Assembly (NCBI RefSeq): GCF_026642255.1
Contig: NZ_CP113264.1
Coordinates: 2,542,001-2,606,000 of the forward strand
DNA from: Streptomonospora nanhaiensis
Lineage (GTDB): Bacteria; Actinomycetota; Actinomycetes; Streptosporangiales; Streptosporangiaceae
DNA length: 64,000 bases
Direction: 5' to 3'
Positions within the stretch are counted from its first letter, which is position 1. Every line of letters begins with the position of its first letter. This document shows, piece by piece, positions 16,044 to 24,930 of this stretch. A program made the position numbers and the translations under genes. The notes under the pieces are model-generated. The model worked only from the letters and a program-made list of their open reading frames with translations. It was not told the origin of the DNA and did not search any database.

Positions 16044-18984
16044 GGAGCGCCTCCGCGGGTGGGACGTCGCCCGCGCGCCGCGACGCGAGCACGGACACCA
16101 GCGTGGAGAACACGAGGGTGGCCCCGATGATCACGACGAGCACGGCCACGGGGACCGTGTAGGTCACCCCCGGCAGGTCGACCCGCAGCGAGTCCACGAG
16201 GCCCGGGGACACGGCGAAGCCCAGCCCCACGCCGAGCGCGATGCCGCTCACCGTGACCACCAGCGACTCGATGAGGAAGAGCCGGCGGATCCCGGAGCGC
16301 TGCATGCCGATGGCACGCAGCACCCCGATCTGGTTGCGGCGCTCGGTGATCGACCTGATGCTCACCACGCCCAGGGCCGAGCACCCGACGACGAGCCCGA
16401 AGCCCATGAAGGCCATCAAAAGCCACTGCACGACCCCGTTGGAGGAGGCACGGAACTCCACCTCCTCCTGGAGCGGCGTGACCGTGACCCCGTGGTCCAG
16501 CAGGGCGCGACGGGCGGCGAGCGCGACCTCCCCGACCTCCTCCCGGTCCTCGGCGGCGACGAACCAGTGCGTGGGGGAGGCGTCCTCACCGGTGATCCTG
16601 GCCAGCCCCTCGGTCGAGGTCACGACGTCCCCGAGGTACTCGGCGCTGCGGTCCACGACCCCGATGACGCGCAGCGTGGTGGTGCCGCCGTCGGGACCGG
16701 CCACCTCCAGGCGCAGGTCCCCCGGCAGCTCCTCGTCCAGGACGTCCACGCCCTCCAGCTCCAGGTCGCTCCCGCCGCCCACGAAGGCCGCCGAGTCGCT
16801 GGGGATCATGGTCCCGGAGACGACGGCGGTGTTCGGGGAGCGGCGCAGCTCGTCCCAGACCTCCTCGGAGGAGTCCAGGCCCGGGGCCCGGAGGAATACC
16901 GGGTAGCGGTTGCCGAGGAGGTAGTCCTCGTCGGCCCCCCAGACCCCGACCTCCTCCGCGCCCGCCTCGGCGTCGATCTGGCGGGCCCGCACGGAGACGT
17001 CGGCGTACCCGCCGATCCGGCCCACCTCCGAGGTGTCGATGTGCGGGCTCTCCTCGAACACGCTCCGCAGGTCCGGAGGCGCCCCGCCCGGGGAGACCCA
17101 GGACGCCTGGAGGTCGAACCCGCCCGTCACCGACCGGTGGTCGGCGTAGATCTGGTTGACGGCCGCGGTGACGAAGCCGCTGAGGGTGATCGTCAGGACC
17201 ACGATGCTCAGCATCGCGATCGTCATCCCCGAACGGAGCCGGTTCCGGACGGAGTAGGCCACCGCGATGGGGACGACCGAGGTCATCCTCGGCAGCGGTG
17301 CCAGGAGGCGCCGCAGGGCCCGCTGCACGAGGTCGTCGTTGGACACGAACAGCCAGACGCCCGCGCCCACCAGGGCGATGCCGGAGAGGAAGAAGATCGT
17401 GATGCCGGACCCGGTCTCGCCGAACAGCTCGCTCGGCAGCGACCACAGGACGATGACCGCCACCGCCCCCGCGGAGTGGGCGAGGCGCTGCGGGACCCGC
17501 AGGCGCGGAAGCCCGGCGCCCAGCGCCCCGCACACCAGGGTGAGCCCGGTGAGCGTCTCGGTCGCGGTCCCGTTCCGCACGCCCAGGGCCGCGGTCGCGA
17601 GTCCGGCGAGCAGGGCCAGGACCGGCAGGACCACGGCCCGGCGCCGGGACCGGGGCGGAGCCTCGGCCCCGCGCAGCGCCGCAACGATGTCCACCTTCGA
17701 GGCCCGCAGGGCCACGAGCGCGAAGACCACCGCGATGACGCCCACGCCGATGAGGTAGGCGGTGGCCATGGCCACGGGGTCGAACCCGAACTCCAGGCGC
17801 GGCGGAGGCAGGGCCGGGTCCGTGACCCGGTCGCTGAGCACACGCGACGCGCCCGCCCCGACCGCCCAGCCCAGGAGGGTTCCGGCCGCGGACGCCAGGA
17901 CCGCGTACCCCAGCCCCTCCAGGGCCAGGACGAAGGCGAGCCGCCCGCGTTTCATGCCCATGGCCCGCAGGACGCCGAACTCCGCGTGGCGCTCGCCGGC
18001 CAGCATCATCACGACGAGGACGATCAGGAGCACGCCCGCCACCATGGACAGCTGGCTGAACAGCAGGAACAGGGTCGACAGTTCGGTCGTGAGCCGGTCC
18101 GCGCTCTCGTGCGCGGAGGCGCGCAGGGGTTCGGCCTCCCAGTCGTTGGCGCGGGCGAGGGAGGACAGTTCGCCGTGGACGGGGTCCTCCCGCTCCTCCC
18201 AGGTGACCTCGCGGTCGTAGGCCAGGGTGACGGCGTTGACCCGGTTGGGGAGGTCGGCGATCTCCTGGAGTTCGCGCAGGGACACGACCGCGGATGCGGG
18301 AGGCGCCAGGGGGGCGCCGGTCTCGTACACGCCGACGACGCGCATGGTGCGGTCGGCGACGGTGAGGACATCCCCTCGTTCCGCGCGCAGGTCGCGGGAG
18401 GCGGCCCCGCTGATCAGGATGTCGTCCTCGCGGAGGCCGTCGCGTGCCAGCGGTTCGCCCGACGAGTCCACGAGCCGGACCGCGTCGTCGTTGTTCGCGG
18501 CCCCGACCACGGTGAGCCCCGGTTCGCCGCGCTCGGTGCGCTCGTGCTCCACGGGGACGGGGAGGCTGAGCAGGGAGGAGACCGTGGTGCCGGGTTCGTC
18601 CAGGGCGTCCTCGATGGAGCGGACGTCGTCGGAGTCCAGGGCGGGCGGCCCGGTGTCGGCGGCCTCACCCGCCTCCTCCGGCTGCTCCGGCTCCTCCCGG
18701 TCGTCCGCCTCCACCGGGGTCACGACCGCGTCGACCCCGCCCAGGTCCGCGGTCTGCTGGGCCCGCATCGCCTGGTGGAGTGCGGCCTCCAGGGTGAAGG
18801 AGGCGGAGAACAGCAGGGCGGCGAGGGAGAGGCCCAACGCCACGAGAAGGGTCTGGGCCGGTCGGCGGAAGGCGTTGCGCATGGCGATGCGCACGCTCAG
18901 CCGGCCTCGCGGGGTGAGCGCCACCAGGGCGATCAGCAGCAGCGGAGAGGCCACCGCGACCACGAGGGTGAGTGCGTCGCTCAT
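16030..18984 (-). CDS. FtsX/MacB-type ABC transporter permease
   Basis: The 984-residue membrane protein has an N-terminal helix, two large extracytoplasmic domains and two FtsX-like four-helix blocks (around residues 270-420 and 870-980), the internal duplication usual for actinobacterial antibiotic or lipid exporters. It starts three bases after the ATPase gene stop, and the two would form one pump. Such permeases expel peptides and lipids from the membrane, consistent with a lipopeptide-like product. Confidence 0.92.
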   Translation of the reverse strand: MSDALTLVVAVASPLLLIALVALTPRGRLSVRIAMRNAFRRPAQTLLVALGLSLAALLFSASFTLEAALHQAMRAQQTADLGGVDAVVTPVEADDREEPEQPEEAGEAADTGPPALDSDDVRSIEDALDEPGTTVSSLLSLPVPVEHERTERGEPGLTVVGAANNDDAVRLVDSSGEPLARDGLREDDILISGAASRDLRAERGDVLTVADRTMRVVGVYETGAPLAPPASAVVSLRELQEIADLPNRVNAVTLAYDREVTWEEREDPVHGELSSLARANDWEAEPLRASAHESADRLTTELSTLFLLFSQLSMVAGVLLIVLVVMMLAGERHAEFGVLRAMGMKRGRLAFVLALEGLGYAVLASAAGTLLGWAVGAGASRVLSDRVTDPALPPPRLEFGFDPVAMATAYLIGVGVIAVVFALVALRASKVDIVAALRGAEAPPRSRRRAVVLPVLALLAGLATAALGVRNGTATETLTGLTLVCGALGAGLPRLRVPQRLAHSAGAVAVIVLWSLPSELFGETGSGITIFFLSGIALVGAGVWLFVSNDDLVQRALRRLLAPLPRMTSVVPIAVAYSVRNRLRSGMTIAMLSIVVLTITLSGFVTAAVNQIYADHRSVTGGFDLQASWVSPGGAPPDLRSVFEESPHIDTSEVGRIGGYADVSVRARQIDAEAGAEEVGVWGADEDYLLGNRYPVFLRAPGLDSSEEVWDELRRSPNTAVVSGTMIPSDSAAFVGGGSDLELEGVDVLDEELPGDLRLEVAGPDGGTTTLRVIGVVDRSAEYLGDVVTSTEGLARITGEDASPTHWFVAAEDREEVGEVALAARRALLDHGVTVTPLQEEVEFRASSNGVVQWLLMAFMGFGLVVGCSALGVVSIRSITERRNQIGVLRAIGMQRSGIRRLFLIESLVVTVSGIALGVGLGFAVSPGLVDSLRVDLPGVTYTVPVAVLVVIIGATLVFSTLVSVLASRRAGDVPPAEALRDRT

Positions 18985-18987
18985 CCG

Positions 18988-19719
18988 TCACACCCCCGGC
19001 GAGGCGTCGGAGGGGCCGGAGGCCGGGCGCGCGGAGTTGTCCTCGACGCGGTCCACCCGGCCGTCGGCCATGTGGACCTCGCGGTCCCCGTAGGCGGCCA
19101 CGTCGGGGTCGTGCGTGACCATGATCAGCGTGAGGCCGTCGGCGTGGAGCTCGCGCAGCAGGCGCAGCACCTCCGAGGTCGAGGCGGAGTCCAGGGCGCC
19201 GGTCGGCTCGTCCGCCCACACGATGGCCGGATCGTGCACGATCCCGCGGGCGATCGCCACCCGCTGCTGCTGGCCGCCGCTCAACTGGGAGGGGAGGTGG
19301 CGGGAGCGGTCGGCCAGACCCACCCGCTCCAGGGCGGCGAGCGCCCTGGAACGCGCGTTGCCGGGACGGGCGCCGCCGAGGAGGAGCGGCATCTCCACGT
19401 TCTCCAGCGCCGAGAGCACCGGGATCAGGTTGTACCCCTGGAAGACGAACCCCATCCGGCGCGCTCGCCGGACGGTCCGCTTGCGCTCGGAGAGGGCGTG
19501 GATGTCCTCGCCCTCGACGAGCACCGTGCCGCCGTCGATACCGTCCAAACCGGAGGCGCAGTTCAGCAACGTCGACTTTCCGCACCCGGAGGGACCCATG
19601 ATCGACACCCATTCGCCTTCGGCGACCGTCAGCGAGACGTTTCTGAGCGCGGAGGAGGAGGCCTGCCCCTCTCCGTACGTTTTCGTTATGTCCTTCACAT
19701 GAATGACTGGGGTGGTCAC
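18988..19719 (-). CDS. ABC transporter ATP-binding protein (MacB/LolD type)
   Basis: The 243-residue ATPase has Walker [10 protein letters not shown], signature [14 protein letters not shown] and Walker [16 protein letters not shown] at 19719 is chosen because GAGG precedes it at six bases and the domain begins directly after; the frame is open further upstream without a ribosome-binding site. It powers the FtsX-type permease encoded immediately downstream. The divergent TetR gene at 19930 is the likely regulator. Confidence 0.92.
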   Translation of the reverse strand: MTTPVIHVKDITKTYGEGQASSSALRNVSLTVAEGEWVSIMGPSGCGKSTLLNCASGLDGIDGGTVLVEGEDIHALSERKRTVRRARRMGFVFQGYNLIPVLSALENVEMPLLLGGARPGNARSRALAALERVGLADRSRHLPSQLSGGQQQRVAIARGIVHDPAIVWADEPTGALDSASTSEVLRLLRELHADGLTLIMVTHDPDVAAYGDREVHMADGRVDRVEDNSARPASGPSDASPGV

Positions 19720-19929
19720 AGATCGCCTCGCGGTCGTCGCGTTCGGTATGAGTATTGCCGTGGAATGAATTACTTTGTCGCGTGTATCAGCGGCGCTCTC
19801 GCAGGTGACAGGCTTTCTGGCAGTCGGACTTTGCTCTCCGTGACTTCGTGGATTCGATTCCGTGGTCCTGTTGTCAATGTGCTCTCGCGGGTGTATTGAT
19901 AATCCGCTCCGCTGTGCCATGATGGGCGG
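19720..19929. promoter_or_regulatory. Divergent control region with inverted repeat between ABC exporter and TetR genes
   Basis: TTGTCAAT (19871-19878) and ATTGATAA (19895-19902) form an inverted repeat with one mismatch and a 16-base spacer. The stretch is AT-rich and overlaps promoter-like TTGACA on the minus strand. A TetR operator is expected here, so this repeat is a reasonable candidate. Confidence 0.45.
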
Positions 19930-20529
19930 ATGCCAAAAGTTGTGGACAAAGAGGAAAGACGCCGCCGGATCGTCGACGCGCTGTACAGGATCGCCGCTGA
20001 GAAGGGTGTGGAGGGGGTCAGTATTCGCGCTGTCGCAGCGGAGGCGCAGTTATCGGCGGGTGCGGTCCAGAGAGAGTTCGGCACCAAGGAGGAGCTGCTC
20101 CACTTCGCTTTCCAGGTGATCGCGGACGAGATCACTGCGTGCTTCGGGGTCTTCCAGGACGGGGTCGGGCGTCCTGCTTTTCCGGAGGTCCTGCGACAGG
20201 TGCTCGTGGATCTGCTGCCCACCGACGAGCGGCGGCTGGCCCAGGTGCGGGCCTGGAACGTCCTCTACGCGCGCGCCGTGGTCGATCCCGCGTTCGGGGA
20301 GGTGCTCTCGGTGCTGGACGACAGGCTCCGCGCCGGCTTCCTGCGGGCCCTGGAGCACGCGCGCGTCGAGGGCGAGCTGTCCTCCGTGAAGGACCCGGAG
20401 GCCGTCGCCGAGCTGCTCCTGGTGACCGTCGACGGACTGTGGGCGGGGTGCGCGAGGCTGTCCGAGGGCGACCGCCCGGACCGCCAGCTGGCCGCGGTCG
20501 AGGCCGCGGTGTCCTGGCTGGCCCGGTGA
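19930..20529 (+). CDS. TetR/AcrR-family transcriptional regulator
   Basis: The 199-residue protein has an N-terminal helix-turn-helix (residues 12-58, with VSIRAVAAEAQLSAGAVQREFGTKEELL) and a helical ligand domain. The ATG at 19930 fits the usual TetR start. It is divergent from the ABC exporter gene, the standard arrangement for a repressor that lets go of its exporter operon when the exported compound binds. Confidence 0.92.
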   Translation: MPKVVDKEERRRRIVDALYRIAAEKGVEGVSIRAVAAEAQLSAGAVQREFGTKEELLHFAFQVIADEITACFGVFQDGVGRPAFPEVLRQVLVDLLPTDERRLAQVRAWNVLYARAVVDPAFGEVLSVLDDRLRAGFLRALEHARVEGELSSVKDPEAVAELLLVTVDGLWAGCARLSEGDRPDRQLAAVEAAVSWLAR

Positions 20530-20922
20530 CGCCGCCGACCGTCCTCGGCGTGCGCGACCCCCGGGCGTCCTGAGGCGGGTCGGAGGTGGCGGGCGCCTAA
20601 GCGCGCCGGGGGGATGGCCTCCATCAGGGCAACTCCTCACTCTCTCCACGGGACCTGCGGCCGTGTGGACGGGCACAGGAGACGCCGTGGTCTACCGCCT
20701 GTTCGCGAGCATGTAAGCAATCTTCCAGCGACGCCTTGCGCGTTCCTTGCGCGAACCTTGAACGGGGTTCGGGCGGGTGTATGCGGCCCGGGTGCCGGCG
20801 CACCTCCCCGAGAACGTGCACGGCGGGCCGCCCCGAACAGCCGGGCTCGCTGGGTGGGCACGGCCCTTTGGTGCAGCGTCATTCCGTGAGACGCCGTCCG
20901 TGTCCAGAGGAGGGCAGCGGCA

Positions 20923-21003
20923 GCTGAGATCACTGTCCCGGGTGATACCAAGGTGTGGATCGACGTAGAAGCCGTCGACCTGGGAAATGTGAGGCGACAG
21001 TGA
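20923..21003 (+). pseudogene. N-terminal remnant of a second SARP regulator
   Basis: About 26 codons match the start of SARP DNA-binding domains: EITVPGDTKVWIDVEAVD followed by LGNVRRQ and then a stop. Compare MRIDGRPVDLGHMRRQ in the intact SARP at 1376. GAGGAGGG just upstream looks like its old ribosome-binding site, though no start codon survives. The SARP sequence ends exactly where IS5-like transposase sequence on the other strand begins. A direct repeat of CCTTGCGCG (20733-20752) lies about 170 bases upstream and may be part of the old promoter. Confidence 0.6.
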
Positions 21004-21069
21004 GGTCTTCCCAGGAGGCAGTAGCGGTTGGACGATATCCCAGAGCCCGTCGGGCAACACGTAACTCAC
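21001..21069 (-). pseudogene. IS5-family transposase, N-terminal remnant
   Basis: Twenty-three codons read VSYVLPDGLWDIVQPLLPP, the typical beginning of IS5-type actinobacterial transposases, and then run into reversed SARP sequence. The rest of the element is gone. It is one of several transposase scraps between 20.6 and 29.9 kb. Confidence 0.6.
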
Positions 21070-21196
21070 CGGGTGTGGTCATGTCAGACGCGGGTGCACG
21101 CCGCGGGGCTTTTGAGTTGAGCTCTAACGTAAAAATTGAAGTTCCAAAATAAGGCCGAGCTCGGATTTCCTAGACCCGACCCTTTTTGGTGTGCTG

Positions 21197-21829
21197 TCAT
21201 GCTTCTCTTTTCTGCCAGTCTACTCCAGAAGTTTTTTCAAAAGGGGATAGGTCGGCGAAGTTCGGGGCGGCCACGTCGACTTCCCAAAAGTCCTTGTGGT
21301 GAGTTGGGCTGATCTGTGCGAGTGTGTCACCTCCCATGAAGATTCGGCATCCCGGTGCTGGCCAATTCCAGGCGCCGAACGCAACTTCTTCCAGGGGAGA
21401 GAGGATTTCTTTCACTGCCTCGCCGGGAGCGTTGAGGGTCCACATTTTTGCGGATGCTCCGTAAATAAATTCTTTCACGGTATTGTGTACAAGGAATTCT
21501 GGAAGCTGTTCAGTGCTCCTCTCCCAAGGTTCGTAGAGTTCAGCGTCGAAAACGCTGTCTGGTTCGTTTGGGTCAATGCACCAGCGCCAGTCGCCTGTTG
21601 CATCCACCATGAAAATGGCTTTGCCCCCGGTGGTGCGGATCTGTTCAGGTGAAATCATCGACGTCATGTGGTTGATTCGGGTGTCCCATCGCCTGGCTAG
21701 TGCATGCCAATCCTTAAGCGACTCGGGGAGTCAAATGCAGGAATCAGGGAGAGGTGTTGCGCTTCTAACGGGGGCACCGTACCAAGTGGCAAGGAGGTCT
21801 GTCAGATCAATGGTCTTGGGGTCGATCAC
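21197..21829 (-). pseudogene. SUKH/immunity-like gene with an in-frame stop codon
   Basis: From GTG at 21829 the frame reads VIDPKTIDLTDLLATWYGAP, meets one TGA at 21733-21731, and continues unbroken to 21197 (LPESLKDWHALARRWD and so on). The two halves read as a single protein of about 210 residues. Its layout, with LPxSLKDWHALARRWD then GDWRWCIDP then LPEFLVHNTVKEFIYG, resembles actinobacterial SUKH-superfamily immunity-like proteins; this family call is tentative. The GC content is well below its surroundings. Translation might restart at the ATGs at 21667 or 21658, but a broken gene or a sequencing error is simpler. Confidence 0.55.
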
Positions 21830-22006
21830 ACATCATTCTCCCACGGGTGCGAGTGCTGTCGTGTCGCTGTAAGAGCGTTGCAGCTCCTAGAGGTTTCGTA
21901 TGGGAATGTGGTGGATGCTTCCCTTCGCTGGACGTGAGGAGAGCTTGCTCGCCCGCCTGTACTGGTCCTGGTGCTGCAGAGCACGTATGGAGCGCTCAGA
22001 AATATT

Positions 22007-22171
22007 CTAACCTTCGGTCATCAGGTTAAAGTGTCTCGTGCCGGTGTTATTGGAGGCTCTGGCATGTACCGGCTTTGATGAGGCCGTGTTTTTGGACTCT
22101 CTGGCCACGGTGCTCGGTTGTCCGTTTTCGAACTCTACGGGTGTCAGCCAGCCGATCGCTGAGTGTCGGCA
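22007..22171 (-). pseudogene. IS3-family transposase, C-terminal remnant
   Basis: The segment RQCRHSAIGWLTPVEFE matches the conserved end of IS3-type OrfB integrases (RRHSALGYLTPVEFE). About 40 further codons lead to a stop at 22007. The sequence is cut at about 22171, exactly where the methyltransferase fragment begins on the other strand. Confidence 0.65.
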
Positions 22172-22174
22172 CTG

Positions 22175-22367
22175 ACGGCCTCGGCGGCCGAGGCGACGGC
22201 CACGATCACCTCGCTCGCTCACCTGAACGTGTCGGTGTGGGCCGCCGGCCAGCAGCAGGCCCGCTAGCAGCGGGGCGAGAGGTACTCGAGCCTGTCGGTG
22301 GAACACCCCGGCAAGATGCTCCCGGCCATCGCCCGCTACGCCATCACCGCTTACACCCGCCCCGGCT
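22175..22367 (+). pseudogene. 5' fragment of a DNA methyltransferase gene, split by IS630
   Basis: The frame reads TSLAHLNVSVWAAGQQQAR, an amber stop (22265), then ERYSSLSVEHPGKMLPAIAR and YAITAYTRPG up to the insertion point. This is the region just before the SAM-binding motif of actinobacterial site-specific methyltransferases, and motif I (DPMCGIGTT) resumes on the far side of the IS630 element. The 5' end of the gene is missing, cut by the IS3 remnant. Rejoining the flanks around one TA gives GGC-TAG-GTC, so an amber codon also falls at the junction. Confidence 0.75.
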
Positions 22368-22368
22368 A

Positions 22369-22389
22369 GTGCGGTGACTGAAAAGGTTC
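22369..22389 (+). repeat. Left terminal inverted repeat of the IS630 element
   Basis: The 21 bases begin GTGCGGTGACTG and are the exact reverse complement of 23588-23608. Similarity continues imperfectly for about seven more bases inward. Confidence 0.9.
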
Positions 22390-22453
22390 ACCGGGTTAGT
22401 TCAGGCCTGACAGGGTGGCAGGTGAAAACTCGCCCCACCCTGGAAGGCACCCG

Positions 22454-23576
22454 GTGGCCGAACCCGTCCGAGCACGCAGACTCACCCCGCCCGAGGGCCA
22501 AAAACTCCAACGCATCGTCCGCCGGGGCAGCACCAACACCGTCCGCTACCGGCGGGCGATGATGATCCTGGCCTCCTCCAGCGGCAACACCGTCCCCGCG
22601 ATCGCCCGCCTGGTCGCCGCGGACGAGGACACCGTCCGCGACGTGATCCACCGCTTCAACCGGATCGGCCTGGACTGCCTGGACCCTAACTGGGCGGGAG
22701 GGGAGTCCCCGCCTACTCACCCACGACCAGGAAGAACACGTCGCCCAGACGGCCACCACCCGCCCCACCGCACTCGGCAAACCCTTCACCCGCTGGTCGA
22801 TCCGAAAACTCGCCGACCACCTGCGCCAGGACCCCGACCGACCACTACGCATCAGCCGTGAAACGCTGCGATGCCTCCTGCACCGCCACGGCATCACCTT
22901 TCAGCGCACCCGGACCTGGAAGGACTCACCCGATCCCGAGGCCGATGCCAAGCTGGACCGGATCGAGCACGTCACCACCTACTTCCCCGACCGGGTCTTC
23001 GCCTTCGACGAGTTCGGGCCGCTCGGTATCCGCCCAGCCCACGGCGCGGGCTGGGCCCCGCGAAGACGCCCGGACCGGATCCCGGCCACCTACCGGCGCA
23101 CCCAGGGCATCACTTACTTCCACGGCTGTTACTCGGTGGGTTCCGACACTGTGTGGGGCATCAACCACCGGCGCAAAGGCGGAGCGAACACGCTGAAGGC
23201 CCTGAAATCGATACGCACCGCACGCCCGGACGGCGCACCCGTCTACGTGATCATGGACAACCTGTCCGCGCACAAGGGCCCCAAGATCCGCGCCTGGGCC
23301 CGGCGCAACAAGGTCGAGTTGTGCTTCACCCCGACCTACGCCTCCTGGGCCAACCCGATCGAGGCGCACTTCGGACCTTTGCGCCAGTTCACCATCGCCA
23401 ACTCCCACCACCCCAACCACACGGTCCAGACCCGGGCTCTGCACGCCTATCTGCGGTGGCGCAACGCCAACGCCCGCGACCCGCACGTGCTCGCAGCCCA
23501 GCGCCGCGAACGTGCCCGGGTGCGCAGCGAGAAAGGCCTGCGCTGGGGAGGGCGACCGCTGGCCACCGCGGCATGA
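22454..23576 (+). pseudogene. IS630-family transposase, frameshifted
   Basis: The first part (GTG at 22454, VAEPVRARRLTPPEGQKLQ) contains the helix-turn-helix region ending near DPNWAGG. Near 22697-22704, in a G-rich run (GGGAGGGG), the frame must move by one base to continue as SPRLLTHDQEEHVAQTATTR. The second part has the DDE catalytic residues in FAFDEFGP, VIMDNLSAHKG and WANPIEAHFG. Removing one G restores a single frame of about 373 codons like the usual one-gene actinobacterial IS630 transposase, so mutation is likelier than programmed frameshifting. Confidence 0.8.
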
Positions 23577-23587
23577 CCCCAACCGGC

Positions 23588-23608
23588 GAACCTTTTCAGT
23601 CACCGCAC
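23588..23608 (-). repeat. Right terminal inverted repeat of the IS630 element
   Basis: Exact reverse complement of the left end at 22369-22389, directly followed by the duplicated TA. Confidence 0.9.
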
Positions 23609-23610
23609 TA

Positions 23611-24247
23611 GGTCGTGCTGGACCCGATGTGCGGGATCGGTACCACTCTGGTCGAGGCCGTCCACCTGGGCAGGGACGCAGTCGGTATCGAGCTGGAGCC
23701 CAAGTGGGCCTCTATCGCCCGGCTGAACCTGGAGACCGCTGCCATCCAGGGCGCGCACGGCACCGGGGTGGTGCACACCGGAGAGGGGGCCGAAGTCGCC
23801 GCCCGCCTGGCCCTGACCTCGTTGGCGGGCCGGGTCTCTTTGGTGCTGACTTCGCCCCCGTACGGGGCCATGACCCACGGCCAGGTCCGCTCACGCCGCG
23901 ACGGTGCCCGGGCGGTGGAAAAGCACGCACACCGCTACTCGCGCGACCGGGACCGGCGTACGGCCAACCTCGCCTACCAGCGTCCCGAGAAGCTGATGGA
24001 CTCCTTCACCAGGATGATGGCCGCCTGCCGTGTGCTGCTCGCTCCGGGCGGGGTGGTCGTGGTGACCACGCGCCCCTACCGCACCCGGGGCAGGCTCGTG
24101 GACTTTCCCGGACAGGTGGCCCAGGCGGGCCGGCGGGCGGGGCTGGTGCAGGTGGACCGGTGCGCGGCGCTGCTGTGCGCGGTCCTCGGGGGCCGGGTGG
24201 TCGGCCGGACCTCGTTCTTCCAGCAGGTCGAGACCCGCTGGCTGTGA
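23611..24247 (+). pseudogene. 3' fragment of a DNA methyltransferase gene
   Basis: The fragment begins VVLDPMCGIGTTLVEAVHLG, the SAM-binding motif I, and contains the amino-methyltransferase catalytic motif SPPYG (TSPPYGAMTHG) about 70 residues later, then a long C-terminal part ending VETRWL. This is an N4-cytosine or N6-adenine methyltransferase of the type found in actinobacterial phages and integrative elements. It has lost its N-terminus to the IS630 insertion; a GTG at 23615 could start a truncated product, but without the upstream region activity is doubtful. Confidence 0.78.
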
Positions 24248-24302
24248 AAGGAGGGCCGGCCCTCGCGGTGACCCAGCATGAGGACGCACTCGTGTTCACC
24301 AA

Positions 24303-24323
24303 CCCGCCCCCTGCCGGGGCGGG
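24303..24323. terminator. Perfect GC hairpin after the methyltransferase fragment
   Basis: CCCGCCCC and GGGGCGGG form an 8-bp perfect stem around a five-base loop, 56 bases after the methyltransferase stop. No T-tract follows. Confidence 0.35.
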
Positions 24324-24334
24324 CGCGCTCGTAG

Positions 24335-24493
24335 AAGGCAAAGTCCGTCGAACTGGGCCACTTCACCACCCACTTCACCCAGGACACCTACCAGACGGGG
24401 TTCCCCGACATGGCCAAAGCCGCGGCCGAGGCCACCGCCACGCACCTGCGCGGAACCCCGGCCCGGAGCGGAAGGCTGGTTCCGGTGCGGTAG
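24335..24493 (+). pseudogene. Tyrosine recombinase (integrase), C-terminal remnant
   Basis: The frame KAKSVELGHFTTHFTQDTYQ followed by TGFPDMAKAAAEA matches the end of actinophage/ICE integrases (LGHSS..T.DTYTSVFPE..), including the catalytic Tyr in DTY. A stop at 24332 precedes it, and HEDALVFTNPPP just upstream in another frame may be a further scrap. It shows that an integrative element once sat here. Confidence 0.65.
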
Positions 24494-24753
24494 CCGGTAC
24501 CGGAGAGCACACCAGGAGCCACACGGCACCGACGACCCCAGGTCAGCGAAAGGGTTCATGCCCGCTGGCCTGGGGTTCCCTCACTCCAAGGGCCGTTCGA
24601 CTATCGGATCGAAGGTCCCCTGGACTGGTCATTCTTCGGCCGCCCGTTCTGCCAGATTTACAGCACCTACCGGCGGACGAAGTCCAGAACAAGCCCCAGG
24701 TGTGTTGAGAAGCACATGGAGGTGCAGATCGGAAGCATGGTTAAAGGGATGCC

Positions 24754-24930
24754 TCATTTGGTGATTGTGGCAAGCTTTTTGTAGCAGATCAGCGCAGGGG
24801 CCAAGCAGAGGAGGACGAGGAAGTGGGCGCTCTTTCTTTCGTCTTTTCGTCTCGGATGGCGAGTCGGCGATAGCCGAAAAGTGAGGTAAATAATCGCTCG
24901 ATTCGATTGTAAGCGGGCTTCTTGTCAAGA
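24754..24930 (-). pseudogene. IS5-family transposase, C-terminal remnant with frameshift
   Basis: Two frames together read KPAYNRIERLFTSLFGYRRL, AIRDEKTKERA and then FLVLLCLAPALICYKKLA, the usual IS5 ending with the catalytic Glu in RIER. A one-base shift near 24825 breaks it. The remnant touches the 3' end of the response regulator gene, so the last few residues of that protein may have been altered by the insertion. Confidence 0.6.

Larger units (their letters stand above)
22369..23608 (+). mobile_element. IS630-family insertion sequence with TA target duplication
   Basis: The 1240-bp element has perfect 21-bp terminal inverted repeats beginning GTGCGGTGACTGAAAAGG and is flanked by duplicated TA (22367-22368 and 23609-23610), the target preference of IS630/Tc1-like elements. 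It carries one transposase gene with a frameshift. It interrupts a DNA methyltransferase gene. The intact ends suggest fairly recent insertion, whereas the other elements nearby are heavily decayed. Confidence 0.9.

Noticed and set aside
15988-19899. A 1303-codon plus-strand open frame across the MFS and ABC exporter genes
   Set aside because: It runs antisense to three genes with complete motifs and has His/Arg/Gly-rich composition without any domain.
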